Shown piece by piece: positions 1 through 12,119 of a stretch of DNA of 64,000 nt (positions are counted from its first letter, which is position 1; each line of letters starts with the position of its first letter). The notes under the pieces were generated by a model. It did not search any database. It saw nothing but the letters and a program-made list of their open reading frames with translations, and was not told the origin of the DNA. The stretch covers positions 4,652,501 to 4,716,500 of the forward strand of contig OX637288.1 of assembly GCA_951799445.1 (NCBI GenBank). The letters run 5' to 3'. The position numbers and the translations under genes were made by a program. Source of the DNA: Pseudisothecium myosuroides (taxonomy: Eukaryota > Streptophyta > Bryopsida > Hypnales > Lembophyllaceae).

Positions 1-462
1 GTAATGCAAAATCCAAAATTCAGATTGATAGATGCATTTTATACACACAAAGAGAATGATATCAAAAAGTTTTCATGAGGATTTCCTGGAAAAAAAAAGT
101 TCCTCGAGCTTGGCACGTTGTTTAAGGATTAAGACTGCATGGGCATTTGACAATGGGACTCTTCTTTGAGACTTTTGAGCTTTATAACTCAAATTTTGTT
201 TGCAAGAAAGATGTTAGAACTTTAGATTCTAAAAGGATCAAGACCTTTTTTTTGCCAGAAAACACTCAAAACTGCCCATGTCTATAGCAAAGAGTAAAAA
301 AAGTTGAATTTTTTTTTTGCACATCTAACAGTAGGATCTTACATAGTTACATCTAACTAATATGAGAATGTGTGGAAAAATTTCAGAAATTTTGACCGCA
401 CAGATTGCAAGATATCTACGTTTGTAGAAAAAAAAATTTCAACACATTGCGGGACTAGATTA

Positions 463-1201
463 GGGTCATTGCACGAAACACTTGTACTATTTTCTATCAC
501 ACGATGCATGTTGATTGGTTTTTTTGCTATAGCTTTTGCAATCTGGCTCCAAATGATTTGAAATTTATAGACAAGGTACTGATGACTATTATACACCTAG
601 CATAATTTTTTGGAATTTTTAAAAAATGTTTTACTATTTAAAAATAGCCCCCAATAATATGTCACACTTGCCAATTTCGAGGTTTTTAGTATTATTTAGT
701 ACCCATAAAAACGAATTTGGAGCTGAAATTTGGTAGAGATGGTCTTCTAGTAGACTTGAGTTGTAGCTAATGTCCAAAGGAATTCTAAAAATAATTAATT
801 TTGTGTTGTGTGGAAGTCCTCAAAGTGAGCTTCTTTCTGCTTGCATTTTAAAACACATAAAATATTATTTTGGTGTTTTTGGGGGTAAATGACCATCTCC
901 ATAGAGTTGTTACTAATGGCCTATTTTTATTTTATTTTATTTTATTTTATTTCCTATTTTTAACTAATTAAAACATCAAAGTATCTATTTTCTTGAGATT
1001 TGGCACTTTTCTAGTTCTCCAACTTAGAGAATTTTTCTATGCATTTCCTTTGGCGGTTACCTTCATTTTAAAGGTATATACATTAGTCATATTTTTTAAG
1101 TTTTTTAGAAATTATTTTTCTATTTTTAAAGTACTCCAAAAAAAAATCATGAGTACTGTTTAAAACGCAACAAAATTGACAGGTGTTTCGTGCAATCACC
1201 C
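463..1201 (+). mobile_element. MITE copy A, 739 bp, TIR GGGTSATTGCACGAAACACT, inserted in the TTAA element
   Basis: It starts GGGTCATTGCACGAAACACT and ends with the inverted form AGGTGTTTCGTGCAATCACCC. ATTA flanks both sides (459-462 and 1202-1205), so the target duplication is ATTA (or TTA if one terminal base belongs to the element). There is no transposase ORF. A TTA-containing target and short inverted ends fit a Tourist/PIF-Harbinger-type MITE, but the superfamily is not certain. Confidence 0.8.
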
Positions 1202-1347
1202 ATTATTTTACTTTGAACCTTCTTAACTTTAATTTTTTGCATTGTAGAGTTTAGAGGTCTAGAAAAATTATTAAGTAGAAGTAGATACAAGATAGAAGGA
1301 AAATCTAAATTATTAATATCTCTAAGATGGAATAGAAATGCCCTTAT

Positions 1348-2081
1348 GGAGGATTGCAAGAAACACTTGTCCTATTTGTTGCGTTTTGCAACAGTGCTCA
1401 TGATTTTTTCTGGAATACTTTAAAATTAGGAAATAATTTTTAAAAAAATTAAAAAATATGGCCAATGTATATACCTTTAAGATGAAGATATCCAGGGAAG
1501 GAAAAGCATAGAAAAATTCTCTAAGTGGGAGAACTAGAAAAGTGTCAAATTTCAAGAAAATAGATACTTTGATGCTTTAATTAGTTAAAAATAGAAAAAA
1601 ACGTAAATGAAATAAAATAAAATTGGCCATTTGTAGTAATTTTATGGAAATGGTCATTCACCAGAAAAATCACAAAAATAATTTTTTAATTCAACATAAA
1701 TTCAACTTGAATAAAGCACACTTTAGGCCAATGTAACACACACTAGGAACATGTTTTTGGAAATCCCTCTCCTGAGAAGGTGTATTTCTATTAGAAGAGC
1801 TAGCCTACCAAATCTCACAATGTAACTCTTCAAAAAAGGTAATACTCAATAGTACTAAAACCCACCAAAACCGCATGTGTGACATATTATCAAAATTCAA
1901 TTTCACCTATTGAATTAATTTTGAAAAAATTGAAATAATTCAAGTGCATTTTCTATTGCTATAGGAAGCTTGCTTTTGAATTTCATATTCATTCAATCAT
2001 TTTTGCAATACTTATAGCACGAAACAACTTCTGCTTTGAAGGTGTGACGGAAAATAGGACAAGTGTTTCTTGCAATCACCC
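1348..2081 (-). mobile_element. MITE copy B, 734 bp, inverted relative to A
   Basis: It starts GGAGGATTGCAAGAAACACT and ends AAGTGTTTCTTGCAATCACCC. The interior is the reverse complement of copy A. TTAT flanks both sides (1344-1347 and 2082-2085), and removing the element restores the host TTAA-element sequence. Confidence 0.8.
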
Positions 2082-2596
2082 TTATCACAATGGTGAGATT
2101 GCTTTAGCAAGCAAACTAAACTATGTAGAACTTTTTTTTGAATAATTATAAAAATTACATTCAAAAATGAATCCTACAAGTTATTTTTTCCAAAAGATGT
2201 TCTAATTGTCCAAAAAACAAGATTGTCCATAACTTTCTCATAACAAATCCAAATGAAGTGAATTAAACTATTAAAGCTTTCCATCTATGAGACTTTTCAA
2301 CATCTTCATAAAAATTTAAAACTACCTCTCATTAGTGGAAGGATGGACTATAGAGACTAGAAAATTGACCTACTAGAAGATCCACATGACCATTTAGACC
2401 AATTGAGTGTACTAGTAAGTTTTGCTATGGATCATTTATGTAGTTTATGAAAACCAAGTATCTACTATTGTTAAATTTTTGAAGGAATTTATATTCATTA
2501 ATAAAGCTTCAAAAAAATTGTCAGTGGAAAGAGTAAATATGCTTTCAATGAATCAAGTGATTTAGATATTTTAGATGAATTACAGAATGATTGCGA

Positions 2597-3328
2597 GGGT
2601 GATTGCACGAAACACTTGTACTATTTTCTGTCACACGTTGCATGCTGATTAGTTTTTTAGCCATAAATTTTGCATTTTGACTCCAAATGACTTAAAATTC
2701 ATACACAAGGTACTGAAGACTATAATACACCTTGTGGAATTTTTTGGAATTTTTCAAAAATGTTTTACTATTTAATAATAGCCCCCAATATTTTGTCACA
2801 AATGCCAATTTGGGGTTTTTAAGTACTATTTAGTACCCATAAAAACGAATTTGGAGCTGAAATTTGGTAGAGATGGTCTTCTAGTAGACTTGTAGCAACT
2901 GTCCAATGGAATTCTAAAAATACTTAATTTTATGTGGTGTAGAAGTCCACAAAGTGAGCCTCTTTCTACTTGCATTTTGAAACATTTAAAAAATTATTTT
3001 GGTGGTTTTTTTGGTGAATGACCATCTTCATAGAGTTTCTACAAATGGACAATTTTTGTTTTTTTTATTTAAGCTTTTTCCTATTTTCTACTAATTAAAA
3101 CATCAAAGTATGTATTTTCTAGTGATTTGGCACTTTTCTAGTTCTCCTACTTAGAGAATTTTTTAATAAATTTCCTTCGGTGGTTACCTTCATCTTAAAG
3201 GTATATACATTCGCCATATTTTAAAAAAAAATTTAAAATTAATTTTCTAATTTTAAAGTACTCCAGAAAAAATCATGAGTACTATTGCAAAACGCAACAA
3301 ATAGTACAGGTGTTTTGTACAATCACCC
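2597..3328 (+). mobile_element. MITE copy C, 732 bp, same family as A and B
   Basis: It starts GGGTGATTGCACGAAACACT and ends GGTGTTTTGTACAATCACCC, with the interior closely parallel to copy A. The flanks (GCGA / TACA) show no duplication, so one flank has been altered or the insertion is old. A lone further terminus of the family lies at 3365-3385. Confidence 0.78.
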
Positions 3329-3385
3329 TACAATTACTGATAAGGCATTTTGAAATTTATCTTAGGTGATTGCACAAAACACTTG

Positions 3386-6300
3386 CTGATTTTGTTGTGT
3401 TTATAGATTACATTTTTATTGTGAGTGGCTAGAGACTTTTATTCAACAGCAATTGTGCGATTTTCATTGTTGGGGGCTCCTACTTTCCCGGGGAGCAAAA
3501 AGCCCCCCCCCCAACTGTAGTTAACAATGTTATGGAATGTTGCCATTCCAACGAAATTTTGAAATTTTGAAAATTTGAATTCTTACTTGAAATCAAGGGA
3601 TTTAAGGTATGAAAATAACATTGTTAATTGGGCTGATTCATTCCCGCTTAGAGGAAGGATAATTCCTCTTTGGATGCTTGGTAGGAAGTTTAGTTATAAT
3701 ATGAAAGAAACTATTGGCTAGCCGGCTTGTGATTCATCAATTGAACTAGTGGCTCATGCAAAGTCAACAGAGCTTGGCAACTCCAGATTGGCTACAATGA
3801 TTGGTGGCTCTAGTAAATTCACAGGTTGCAACACTAGGGTGCTTCCACTTTTGCGGGGAGCAAAAGAGACCCCCAAAGTTGATTAACATTGTTATGGAAC
3901 AAAAATGAAAAATCTCCAAAAATACAGAATTATCCAAGTACAAAAGTGGTGAATCTTTCAAAGTTTTTCACATCCTGGGGTCCAAAGAAGACCGAACGAG
4001 CTCTCGACTGTACTGTCCAGTCGAGTGTCTAGATTCTAGAAGGCATGAGTAGCATAGAGCCATAGAGAGTGACGGAATTTGAAGTTTGACTGGATAGTCA
4101 TAGGCTCCGACCTTTGAGGGTTAAAGAGCCTTAGAACACACTCCAACGAGTGCCAAGGTCCACGTGGCCGGCTTGTCCTTTGTGCTACTGTTTTGCTGTC
4201 ACCAGTACATTCATCTATTAAACATTATTGCTGAGTTGAGGACCCCATTCATTGCAAAAAATAGGACTGGGAAGCCCTTGCAGGGAGAAATATCATGGCC
4301 CTTGCCCTTGCCGTCCAAGAATTTTAACAAATAACGCAGCACACTGAGCACAGTAACTTCGAGCACACCGACCGCAATCAACACTGAAATTCAACGGGGC
4401 GAATTAACTCCTGACAACGGGGAGCGTCTCCGCACTGGACGCACTGGGAACCGAACATTCCCATTCCAATATTCCAGGTATGCACAGAACTTAATTCTAT
4501 TTCACATAATTTGCTCTTGACGGAGGCCGGACGGAGCCCACTGTCCACGCTCCCTGGTGATGGCAGAAGGATGATTGATCTGTCTGTCTCGCGGGCTGTC
4601 TCGTAGCAATGAATCACAAAGGCCAAACAACTTGGTTTCGTTGCAGGCTAGTCGGTTTGACGAGGAATATGATCCAAGTCATCCACCCAAAGTCTGTGTT
4701 CAGGAGGAATACCAAGTTGATTGCAGGGAATATTTGATGAAATAAGAATTCTCCAATGCAGAAATCAATGCAGAGTGACGGAGTGCGGGACGAGTGGATG
4801 GAATCGTTGAAATGCACGGTAATCGTGAGACAGCTCGTACCACCACTAGATTTTGAATGAATGTGCATGCTCTTGGATGAATAAACTCGAATTCATCCAT
4901 TCCAGGTTCCCGGATACAAGTAGCTTCATCAGGAGCTTCATCAAGATCGCCAATTCGCCACTTGCACCACCTAACTAAAACAGAATTTAATGCATGGATT
5001 TGAAAGCCAAATCCGAGCAGGTAAAACAGTGCTCCTGAAAAAAGGTGTGGATTGGTCCAATGAGACTCGCTCGCGTGCCAGAATGTACTTTGCTAAGCTT
5101 ACTTTTGGAAGTGATAACAAAGTGTCGCTTGCGTCGGAAAAAACTAAAAACAAATGGGGCTGTGGACGGTCCCATCATGATGGGGTGGTAACTTTCTCCG
5201 AGTTTGCGTGCGAAAAGAAAGAGAAATGAGAGGCCGGGAGTGCGGGTGGTTAACCGTTTATTTCCATGGGGCACAGTGAACAGAGCTTGCGGTCTGCTCA
5301 CCAGGTGGAATCGGGCATCAAGGAACCAATAGGGAGGTATGAACTGAATCACGTGGTCTTCATCTACATTTTGACGCGGATTTCACCTCCGCTTACCGGG
5401 GATTTTACCGTGGCCGAGATTCCTGGAATTTCATTATTTAAAGAGTGGGCCCCGGAATTTCCCTTAAAACTTGCAGTTGACTGGACTGAACTGGTGCCGC
5501 ATAATGTTCACATATTTCGGAGGCCGGCGAAGACAGTACAGTACTGTAAGTTGTAGTAGTCGGTGTGCTACTTTTCTTGTTTGCAAACGTTGTTTACCCT
5601 CGGCTTTGATTTGTAGTGGACTGTGCCTGTTTCTAGGTACACTTTACTAGCTTACAAACTGCGGCTACAATTTTTCACCGGTAATTTTACCGGACCTCCA
5701 GGTTCACCGCTCACATGCATGAATCATATAATACAACATTGTACAACTCAATTGTTTGATTGCGCCCGGGTGTATATATTGATAGCCTGGACTCAGGGCT
5801 GTTCTCAATCGCAACAGCTCATGACAGTCTGGTTTTAGAGGGGGAAGAAATACAGAATGTCGATTGAAGCTGTTGACTGCACGGGAGCTCACTGCTTGCT
5901 TGCTTGCAACTAACTAGCTAGCAAGCAAGCAGACCCGGCGACAACAGCCCCATCAGGATAGAGCGCACACATGAGTCAATCAGGTTCAACAGCTCGCACT
6001 GTGGATACGCTCAATTTTCATCAGCATTTGATCATAGCTCCTGCTCGCACTTACAAGTTCTGTAGCTCCAGTGTCCAGTTTCCTGTAACAGTACGGAGGC
6101 TGTCTGCATTGCACCTGTCAATAACGTCGTGTCGCGAGTTCGAAATTGACTGCGACACACAACAAGCTTGAGTGATTGATGGACTGCCTGCAAAGACGTT
6201 GTAAGACTTACATATTATCTCTATTCCAGTACTTTCTATGGTCCAGAGTCATCGTCGGCACTTCGCTGACCGTACATCGTGGTAATACTGACAGTCATGA

Positions 6301-6719
6301 GATATTATCAGCTAGCTACCGACCCTTCGACGTTTCGTCTTGATGCAATCATGCATCTAGACTAGTGTGCTTTGTTCCCGCTGTCGATCAATCTCAGTGT
6401 TTCCACTGTTTCGAGATGCTTGATTGTTGTGGATTTATCTTTCTCTTTATCGATCAGGCCCTGCGCCTCGTGGCGCGCCGGTTGATCTCATCGAATTAGA
6501 GCAGCATGCAGACTCTGCAGGTGTCGGACCGACCAAACGGATTCGTAACTTGAGTGTCGTTCTTGATCCAGGTTGGAGATGCAGCTCGTGCATGTTTGGC
6601 GACGTCTCTCACTGAGACCGATTACTGATCTTGCACTATTCCTGGATATTGACGATTCCTGCATATTTGCATGGACGTTGACTTTCTGAATAAACGTGTC
6701 TGAGGATATATATGTGATG
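3386..6719. other. Intergenic, moderate GC, no supported gene
   Basis: This stretch has two related short segments (3475-3545 and 3826-3900: GGGGAGCAAAA followed by TTAACA(T)TGTTATGGA). Short open frames exist (for example 5266-5556) but show no recognisable domain or splice logic. A hairpin lies at 5892-5932: CTGCTTGCTTGC against GCAAGCAAGCAG with a 13-nt loop. Confidence 0.5.
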
Positions 6720-7475
6720 TGTATATAGGCCACACATTTGAGGAGTATGAGGTTAAATCAACACTTGAATATATTGCACATTAAGAAATTTTGTTTCTAT
6801 TCATGATTTTAAAACAATGTAGGTTAATTTATTTGAGATATTTCAAATTTTGTGTTTATTTTAAATGAATTTAAAACGTTGTAAACAAGATTGTTGTTGT
6901 TTAAATCATTGATTATTAATATAATTTTAACATTGTAGAACAAGTTCTTTGAAACATATTAGAAGTTAGTCTTCTTTAACTATTGTAAATTATTTGTTAA
7001 ATATGTTGATTTGTACGTTTAAAATTTAAATTTTATTGTATATCAAAATCATGAAAAGAAACAAAATTTCTTAATGTGCTATATACTACAGTTTACATAT
7101 AATCTCATATCTTCTCAAATGTGTGGTTCATATAGACGTCACCATCAACTCTGACTGGAATCAAAGATTGATGGACTCTGATTGAGTAATGCATACAGTC
7201 ACTACCCATACTGATGATTGCCACTCTTATACTTGTTTGCAGACAATGTAGTCAGAAATGCAAGTTGTCCTACTAGATTTAACTGACAATTGTCCTTTTT
7301 GAAACGTTGACTTTGCCGTTGATAAGTTGATCGACCACTAGTCGATCTGAAAAACCCGATGCAGTTATACGAGATATTTCCGATACAGTTACATTGGTCG
7401 GCACTTGTTCGAATCTACCTTGTCAACGTTTTGGTCGACGGAACCCCTTCCGATATGCTGTCAAGATGGGTCGGT
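6720..7475 (+). repeat. Dispersed repeat X with inverted terminal arms
   Basis: Arms 6720-6810 and 7045-7135 are inverted copies of each other (CCACACATTTGAGGAG / CTTCTCAAATGTGTGG; AAGAAATTTTGTTTCT / AGAAACAAAATTTCTT). The whole stretch to 7475 recurs in reverse orientation at 21361-22290. No protein coding is seen. Confidence 0.65.
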
Positions 7476-8007
7476 GACGAAAGTCGTTCGATTCCGAAGC
7501 TGGTTCAAGTCGTTTCAACGCAATTTCCATGAAGATCAGCATGTGGCGCTACTTAGATTCTATTCGGATAGCGTTGAAATCCAGCAGGGAAGATTGAATT
7601 GCGTTGGACGCCGTGTACGTGGTTTACACTGAGACTCAGTCTTGGCCTGTCTGTCTGTCTGTGTTGTGTATCTGGCGTCGAGGGATGGCGCATTAGTGGC
7701 AGAAAGACAGATAGACCCCGGAGCCACCGGCTGCAACAGTGGGCTAGCTAGCTAGCTAGCTAGCGACGCACGCAAGCAGGACGCGGATTCGTGAGTGGAG
7801 ATGCCGAGGATTTTGGCTTGGGTGACATCATCAAGGGAGCAAGCGACAGAGGTGGCCCCGGCAAGAGGCTGCACTTTACAAGATATAAGTTACTGTTTTC
7901 TGCATTGACCATTTAAGCAGCTTGCAACAGGGCCTGCCTGCCTCAATGCCTGCGTAGCTGCTGCACCTCTGCTGGGGCCACTTTATGGCAACGAGCCAGC
8001 CAGGGAG
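7476..8007. other. Intergenic with simple repeats
   Basis: CTGT repeats lie near 7645-7665 and a GCTA tetranucleotide run near 7743-7765. Nothing else is recognised before the AP2 leader region. Confidence 0.5.
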
Positions 8008-8660
8008 TTATATATGTGGTCGGTGATATGGGGAGAGCAAGATAGGACCACCCACAACTCACTCCTCGTCTGGTCTGTGCAAGGGGGCTAAGGAATAGGG
8101 AGCCATATTAACACTCCAGTAGCGCAGGAGAGTCCATTTTTCACTTGAGAGGGACGGAGGGAGTCAGCCAGTGCGTCCAATTCTCGCCCTTCCTTCGCGT
8201 CACACTCTCCGAGGCAGACCTCGCGCTTCGCAAGGCGGACTGCGGGGTTCGTCATCCACTCTGGGCAGGGGCGCTTCGTCTTCTTCGTCTCCTCCTCTTC
8301 CTCCTCCTTCTCCTCCACCTCCTTCTCACACCTGTATGCAGTCACCAGCTTGCTTCCTTTCTCTTGCTTCGAGCTAAACCCTAGTCCATAGTTTTGCTTT
8401 TTTCGATGTTTGCTTTTTCCTCAGCTGCAATCATACTCATGACAGGAGGTTGTTTTGAAATCGACTGAGTGCGGCTCCTGCAGTGGGAAGTCAGAGAGGT
8501 AGTGGTCCAGATTTGAGTAGATTTTGAGGTATAGAATGCGGCCCCGAGCCATTTCTCGCTCCGGCATTGAGATCGATCCGCATTGATGACTCTACTTTGT
8601 GCCGCACATTTTCTTCCCCCAAATTTCACACGCTGTCCGTTCATATTCATAAACCCTAGT
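8008..8660 (+). promoter_or_regulatory. Probable promoter and CT-rich leader of the AP2/ERF gene
   Basis: A TATA-like stretch (TTATATAT, 8008-8015) is followed by GC-richer DNA, a long pyrimidine tract (about 8275-8330, CTCCTCCTCTTCC-like) and two telo-box-like AAACCCTAG motifs at 8376-8384 and 8651-8659. CT tracts and AAACCCTA motifs are common in plant 5' leaders. The next coding exon on this strand is at 12120, so this could be its first, non-coding exon, with a donor-like CAG/GTACGA at 9541-9546. The link is an inference: the distance is 3.5 kb, and a separate unannotated transcript is equally possible. Confidence 0.35.
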
Positions 8661-11600
8661 GTGCATCCTTCTCCAAGTCCTGCCTCAGCTCGCTCTAGCT
8701 ATGGCAACATCTGAGTTGTTGCAAAGGCGCCACCTTTAGTAATGGTCAGCGCAAAATCGTTAGTAGGAACCTCACGCGTTTGCAAACGAATGAGAGATTA
8801 AAAGTATGTCCTGTAGATCTCGCCAGAATGGACCACTACTTCCGATTACCATTCGAACCTGAAATGGGGGATTGGGAGCCGGATTGGCACACGCTAGCGA
8901 GTTTTAGATTCTGCGCGTGATCTGATTTGATGGGATAAAATGGAAATTGGCTTCAGTGGGGGTGGGATAGAGTAATGCAATCCTTCTCTTCTACAATCTC
9001 TTCATAGTGGGCCTTCTCTCTCTCTTTCTCTCAATCCAGCTAGGTTCTCGGACAGAGGAAAAAACCCATTACATTCAGTCTCTTTTTTCTGAATTAGCCG
9101 TTGGATTTTCACTGTCTGTTAGGGGGAGCCACTAATTCCATGTCTTGGCAATCTCTCGACTCCCTTCCATTTCATCCATTTCATGGCAGCTGATGACGGT
9201 ATTTTTGGATTAATGGCTAGAGTGTTTTCTTTGCACTGGTAGAAAATTTCACTGTGTTTGCACTCTTTTTTCCAAGGTCGGCTATTGAACGATCTAGTGC
9301 CGAGGTTATGACTCAATATTTCAAAGAGAGTTGTCGGTGTGTGTTGGTTGTAAGCGTACCTTTAAGTGGGGTTAGTCACCCCTTTTCATATTCTTCTCGA
9401 CTATCATTCAAGACGGTGGCGGAGGAAACGAGACGGAGAAGTTGAAGTTGTGCCTGAGCCTTTTTCCTGCTGACGCAGCTTGTAGCAGCTACACGAGTGG
9501 AGGTAGAGAACACCAAGCAGCTGGCCTGTGGGCCTCCCAGCAGGTACGATTCTTGTCGATCAGAAACTTTGTAGATTCATCAGAATGCACCCCGAGTTGT
9601 CATCAAGCTGGAAGCTCCATTTTTTACATTACTGTGAGTGATTGGTTGAGTACCACCGGTGTGCATGTCGGCATGGTTTCTGTAGAATACCAGGAGATAG
9701 CTTTGGTTCGCGGATATGATGTCCTGTGTGATTACTCATTGCATGTGTTTGCTAATCTGTACATCAGCATTCAACACCTTAAAAACGAGCTGGTGACCAA
9801 TATTCGTCAGTTCGAGGAGGATCTGCAAATATGCATTTGATTTACAGGTCTCATGTGTGGCAATAAGCCTGACTCACGGCTTGCCAATTTAGGAGCTCGT
9901 TTTGGACAGAATTTTAAAAACATTGGTTAATTGGGACATATGGAATTGGTCATAAATCTCGTTACAGTCAGTCCCTATCTTGTACCACTCAATTCTTAAA
10001 GAGTGTTACATGACTTTTTCAGTATGACTACGACAGCAATTTCAGTGGAGATATGAAATGTATTGTCACCCAGTTGTCTAGCTGTACGCCGATGACATGC
10101 ACAAGTCTCCTCTCTGCAACTGTGTCACACATACTATCAATTTGGTACACTCATTACTTGAGGTGAAACTTCTTGTCCTGAAAAAGCAAGGATTTTGCTT
10201 TACGTTGCAGTCTGTAATAGTAGTACGTATTGCTTTTGGAGGTCACATAATCGGGGACCTTCACTGGTTACTGCAGTTTGGTCAGCCGCAGTAAATTTCA
10301 TGTATTAGTATTCAAGTTTGCTCAAGGACTCAAATGGATTAACAGAGGCAATTTCAAGTGCCCGACGTGCTGATGTACAAGCTCTGTAGTCTGTATTCAT
10401 TTGAACGATTTTGACGTTTGTTGCAGGATTCAGTCTTCATTTATGATACTCATGTGAGAGACTTGTACTAAGCTCTGTGCACGTCCTCGTGCACCCCGTG
10501 GTTAGAATGTCACCACTGTCATACAAAGCCAGCAGCATTATTCGTGATTTTTAATAACTTATCTATTTTAATTTTACCTGTGAGTGTTGTCATGACTAGT
10601 TTATATGTTCGAAGCAGAATTGTATTTACATGGTCGTATTAATTATCAGGAGCTGTTCTCCACATGGAGACACCTGTGTGACTTGCCTCTTGGTAGGTTC
10701 TGAATTGACGTCGATTTCAGCTACCATTAAATCATTTAGGTTGAATTTTAAAGTCAAGCATGCTCCATAGAATACCATAAGAGTTCAGTAGTCAGGAGAA
10801 TGTTTCCCCTTGCAGCTGATGCTGTAAGTCTCGTACCTCTTGAGGACCACCACCCTGCAAATTGTCGATTCTTTTGTCGATTGAAGCTTAAGTGAGCAGG
10901 TTAGGATTGTTCGGGGAATTTGATCAGTTTGATTGCCAGGACGTTGAGACGTCAGAGCGTAGAGTGCAGTAGTATGGCCAATTTTGTAAGCTGGAAATTT
11001 AGAAGCCGACCAGGACGGTGCCACATGCTGAGTGCCTGCATTGACACTTCAAACGTGTAGTACTGGCATGGATTGACTTGTTGAGGAGTACAATGGTTGC
11101 TTTTGGCAGATCGATCACATCGGAAATATTCATTCAAGCAAGAGAACGAGCTAGAGCTGGCTGTGACTTCATCCTCACGCTTCCCAAGCCACAGCTTCTG
11201 ATATGATACTTAGAAGAAGAGTGGTGCCAATAACAACCCCTCATATGGGAGCAAAGCCGGCGAGTTGGATTGCTGCTTCGTTCACCGCAATGCATATTAA
11301 TGGGCCTGGGTCTGTCCTCGCCACATCCCATCCTCACGAGGTACTAAGACTCCCTTGATGATGCAATTTTTTTTATTATTATGCATGATGTTTTCTTTCC
11401 AATTTGAAAATCCTGGTACACATTTAACTACGAAAAGAATTGTTATAAGATAATGCAATTTAATTTTGTTATTATGTTTGATCGAGGGCCTCGGCAGTCA
11501 AGTGATGTCTATCTTTAGTGATTGGAAGTGACAATCTCTGCTGTCGAAGCGTACTGTCTAACCAATTCTAGACCTGTTCATGTCGTCCGGACAATGTCAT

Positions 11601-11670
11601 GGCCATCGACCTCAGGAAAAGTGGTATTCATAATTGCAGTGTACGTCAGTTGTATGTGCCAAATGTAGTG
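8661..11670. other. Region between the CT-rich leader and the AP2 gene
   Basis: No coding sequence I can support. A strong donor-like site (AG/GTACGA) lies at 9541-9546, just after CCAAGCAGCTGG (9512-9523), which echoes the acceptor motif repeated before the AP2 ATG. If the leader at about 8.3 kb belongs to the AP2 gene, this region is mostly a 5' UTR intron. Confidence 0.35.
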
Positions 11671-12118
11671 TCGCATGGAATGGAGTGGACAGGCAGAAAA
11701 GTTGATGTAACTGCAAGGTAGCGTGGTGAACATACATATAGAGAGAGAGAGTTCAATTTTTTCTTGTCGTAGATCCCAGCAGCTGCTGCTCTTCTTGTGT
11801 AAAATCCCTGTTGTCAAAGAGTAACCAATTGCAGACATATTCATGTTTTCTAGCTAGACAAGGTCATGGAGATTATGGTGAAGCTGTATTTATATTTCTA
11901 GTGCGAGGCTAATGTGGAATGTAATTGCAAGCGCGGTGAAGGGTTTGATGTATGAATCTCTTTTCTTTTGTGTAATCATCCATCCAAGCAGCTGCTAGTG
12001 TGGGAGTTGATGCATGGAATGGACAGCTAGAAAAGGTGTTGTCGTAACTGCAAGCGTGGAGATCGAAGTCACAGGTCTATCAATCCCTTTCTTTTGTGTT
12101 CAACCCAAGCAGCTGCTC
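11671..12118 (+). repeat. Three degenerate tandem copies ending in CAGCAGCTGCT-type acceptors, just before the AP2 start codon
   Basis: Three related stretches run 11671-11790, about 11905-11997 and 12012-12118. Each holds GGAATG(GA)..., ..GTAACTGCAAG..GTG, a pyrimidine-rich run (CTTTTCTTTTGTGT in copies 2 and 3) and then (A/C)AGCAGCTGCT at 11777, 11986 and 12107. In the last two the layout is that of a 3' splice site: a pyrimidine tract then CCAAG/CAGCTGCT. The third lies 3 bp from the ATG of the AP2 gene. Copies 2 and 3 are spaced 121 bp apart. Confidence 0.6.
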
Positions 12119-12119
12119 C

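Larger units (their letters stand above)
221..2300 (-). mobile_element. Old TTAA-type (piggyBac-like) element fragment, reverse orientation, carrying two MITE insertions
   Basis: The pieces 240-462, 1202-1347 and 2082-2290 join into a sequence that matches the reverse complement of the 30206-31148 element (shared phrases include GAGAATGTGTGGAAAAA, TGCGGGACTAGATT, AAGTAGAAGTAG.TACAAGATAG). The two gaps are exactly MITE copies A and B. The left end is degenerate near 221 and the right end is lost after about 2300. No coding capacity is seen. Confidence 0.7.

Noticed and set aside
5892..5932. CTGCTTGC hairpin as a terminator or small RNA
   Set aside because: It is built from a simple CTTG repeat and its inverse; no surrounding gene supports a function.
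7405..7520. Possible tRNA (GTTCGAATC-like and GGTTCAAGTC motifs)
   Set aside because: No acceptor stem or anticodon arm could be folded around these motifs.
9442..9840. 132-codon open frame within the possible AP2 leader
   Set aside because: It runs across a strong donor-like site and shows no domain; more likely leader or intron.
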